The notes under the pieces were generated by a model. The model searched no databases and was not told the DNA's origin. It saw nothing but the letters and a program-made list of their open reading frames with translations. From Flavobacteriales bacterium (GTDB taxonomy: Bacteria > Bacteroidota > Bacteroidia > Flavobacteriales_D > Crocinitomicaceae), in contig CANMUN010000002.1 of the NCBI GenBank assembly GCA_947500875.1, forward strand, positions 31,671 through 95,670: a stretch of DNA of 64,000 bases, in the 5' to 3' direction. The position numbers and the translations under genes are program-made. Within the stretch, counting starts at the first letter, position 1. Every line of letters begins with the position of its first letter. Positions 63,401 to 64,000 of the stretch are shown piece after piece.

Positions 63401-64000
63401 ACGTGGTCACCGGGCGGACAAAGCGGTAGTACGATTACCGTTACCCCAAATACAACGACGACTTACACAGCGACGTACACGGTAGCGGGCTGTCCACCAG
63501 TAACAGGCACGGGGACGGTTACCGTAAACCCACTTCAACCGATTACAGGCACCCTGACGGCTTGTTTAGGATTAACTTCTCAGTTGGCAAACGCAGTTAC
63601 CCCAGGAACATGGTCAAGTTCGAATCCAGCGGTAGCAACGATTAGTGCGGGCGGATTGGTTACGGGCGTTAGTGCAGGAACAAGTACGATTACGTACAAT
63701 GCGAGCAACGGATGCAGTACGACAAGTCAGTTTACGGTTTATCCTCAGCCAGTATTAACGGCAACGCCGAGCAACGTGCTTTGTTTTGGAGGGACCGGTT
63801 CGGTGAGTTTGAGCGCCGCAGGAGCGAATGCACCATATACATACGGAGCTACTCCAACCCAAAACTTGAGTCCAGGAACGTATACCTACACCGCGACAAG
63901 CGTTGACGGTTGTGTGTCTGCACCGGTATCGGTAACGATTACACAGCCTCAAGCTCCATTGGCGTTAAGCACAACGCAAGTAAACGTATTGTGCAGCGGC
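60494..64000 (+). CDS. Giant secreted SprB-like adhesin, 5' part only (open at window end)
   Basis: The frame is open for 1169 codons from ATG 60494 to the last base, with no stop. A signal peptide (about 1-22, FLFSSQSYLAQ) is followed by a Cys-rich domain (24-140) and Ig-like CHU_C-associated domains (about 147-225 and 228-295). A glycine-rich module (301-537) and Ig-like segments (540-695) come next. A second glycine-rich module (699-921), another Ig-like domain (925-1015) and a BIG2-like stretch (1017-1080) lead to a SprB repeat (about 1083-1155; VLCFGGTGSVSLSA, APYTYG, VSVTITQPQAPL). A further SprB repeat begins at the end. SprB repeats occur in the gliding adhesin SprB of Flavobacterium, so T9SS export is expected, with the sorting domain beyond the window. 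No clear TAnnTTTG box precedes the ATG. Confidence 0.88.
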   Translation, partial: MRLRLLFFSLIVFLFSSQSYLAQCCCATNLGTISPNMNWQYLQHSCLGYVSFQAQAGCTYVFTYCNSQAPSAYYGGDPYLTIQTGIAAGTVVANDDWCGLGSYLSWTAPATQTYYLQLGSWAQGASCACNVNRNLGYRSTNCAGGVQPPTSITASSASICAGQSVTLTANGTMGTQNWYTGACGGTFIGSGASITVTPSSTTTYFVNNNSNGQASPSCASLTITVNPSPPAPTVNGNLVLCGSGSTVLTASGGLSNYNWYSNAAGSVLVGTGASFTTPILNTTTTYYVNTQQGGNVGVGSQTFNFTGAPQTFTAPVTGTYTFDVYGARGGNVTSYYPTNGGLGGRAQGSMTLTAGQVINVYVGGQGQDRLGNHPYGNCAFVPGGWNGGGANRSAGNGTPGGGGSDIRVGGNALANRVIVAGGGGGCGWSYAAGGHGGGLTGNNGTNSPNSGGTQVSGGAIANNGGPCGVTAGTLGQGGDGSGWSAGGGGGGGGYYGGGGGGYNNGGGGGSSYIGGVNGGSTTPGVQNGNGQIIISWNAQGCPSPLTPVTVTINPQAVVTATGATICAGQTANLTATSSIPGGTFTWNPGNLVGASVSVTPNATTQYTVSYSAAGCPSVTATATVTVNALPAAPTANSVTLCGPGSTTLTATGGQNNNYIWYANANGTGQLSTSASYTTPNLQNTTTYYVQTATAQGGSQNFPFTGGVQNFTAPISGVYTIEAWGAKGGDDGNIGANGGYASGTVALTAGQTLVVYTGGMGASCAVGGGGGWNGGGNAGPQGCSGGGGGASDVRLGGVALGNRIIVAGGGGGAGCCGQQAGAGGGLNGNNGSANGGTQAAGGAGNAAGALGQGGNKNGDGGGGGGGYYGGGAAFNDDGGGGGSSFVGGVLAGNTVAGNASMPNPNGGNMTGNAGNGYVRITWSGVSCPSPLTPVTVTINPVPVITVNSATVCAGQAATLTATSTVPGGTFTWSPGGQSGSTITVTPNTTTTYTATYTVAGCPPVTGTGTVTVNPLQPITGTLTACLGLTSQLANAVTPGTWSSSNPAVATISAGGLVTGVSAGTSTITYNASNGCSTTSQFTVYPQPVLTATPSNVLCFGGTGSVSLSAAGANAPYTYGATPTQNLSPGTYTYTATSVDGCVSAPVSVTITQPQAPLALSTTQVNVLCSG
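61394..62105 (+). repeat. Glycine-rich module, copy 1 (within the adhesin)
   Basis: Residues 301-537. It starts with the QTFNFTG and FTAPVTGTY patterns, runs through long Gly tracts (YYGGGGGGYNN, GGGGGSSYIGG), and includes GGSDIRVGG and NRVIVAGGGGG. It repeats at 62588 with a period of 398 residues. GGC runs lie at 61979-61990 and 62005-62016. Confidence 0.85.
62588..63258 (+). repeat. Glycine-rich module, copy 2 (within the adhesin)
   Basis: Residues 699-921. It has the QNFPFTG, FTAPISGVY, GASDVRLGG and NRIIVAGGGGG counterparts of copy 1, so the pair is a tandem domain duplication. A run of six GGC codons lies at 63068-63085. Confidence 0.85.

Overview
This window reads as a chromosome segment of a member of the Bacteroidota, most likely order Flavobacteriales and perhaps close to Crocinitomicaceae/Fluviicola-like genomes. 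The evidence is the family content: secreted proteins with a type IX secretion (T9SS) CHU_C-type C-terminus, a SprB-repeat adhesin, a DUF4270 lipoprotein, a succinate dehydrogenase with one fused cytochrome b subunit, and a tiny AURKAIP1/COX24-domain peptide. Most genes that have their own promoter carry the Bacteroidota -7 box TAnnTTTG, and clear Shine-Dalgarno sequences are rare. The genus is inference.

Layout. 0-2.9 kb: a T9SS cargo protein and a small membrane protein. 3-6.5 kb: asnS-rpoN-PAP2-like. 6.5-10.5 kb (minus): glmS, a DUF4270 lipoprotein and a half-length GT5 glycogen-synthase-like protein, divergent from panC-panD-rfaE2 (10.6-12.3 kb). 12.3-16.4 kb (minus): hemL, an NAD-dependent epimerase-like protein, a CruF-like protein, crtZ and a CrtYcd-type lycopene cyclase, tightly overlapped as one operon. 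16.4-20.9 kb: kynU, purN, acpP-fabF-rnc and a small membrane protein. 21-24.6 kb (minus): sdhCAB. 24.7-30.9 kb: ispD-ldcA, cysS, a gamma-carbonic-anhydrase-like protein, a lipoprotein, pepP and a hydrolase.

30.9-32.6 kb is the only clearly accessory region. A two-gene XRE + Fic module ('mobile mystery' A/B type) is bracketed by palindromic REP-like repeats and followed by a tRNA-Ser(GGA) with its own promoter and terminator. The core genome resumes with kup, galE-tatD-ansA, an LpxH-like phosphoesterase coupled to a glycosyltransferase, ileS-BCCP-ppk1, a secreted superoxide dismutase, mgtE, lysS, rng-recX, the COX24-like peptide, HU, mutY, lap and pdxA. The fatty-acid cluster DUF177-rpmF-plsX-fabH-accB-accC follows. 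From 60494 to the window end runs an open, unfinished frame of 1169 codons. It encodes a huge secreted adhesin with Ig-like domains, two copies of a glycine-rich module, and SprB repeats.

I found no wholly new defence or metabolic system with certainty. The most interesting signals are the adhesin with its duplicated glycine-rich module; the XRE/Fic pair with a 13-bp inverted-repeat operator over its promoter and REP-like repeats on both sides; -7 boxes placed 3-4 bases before ATG codons, which predict leaderless mRNAs; and a 30-residue ribosomal-type basic peptide that simple gene callers miss.
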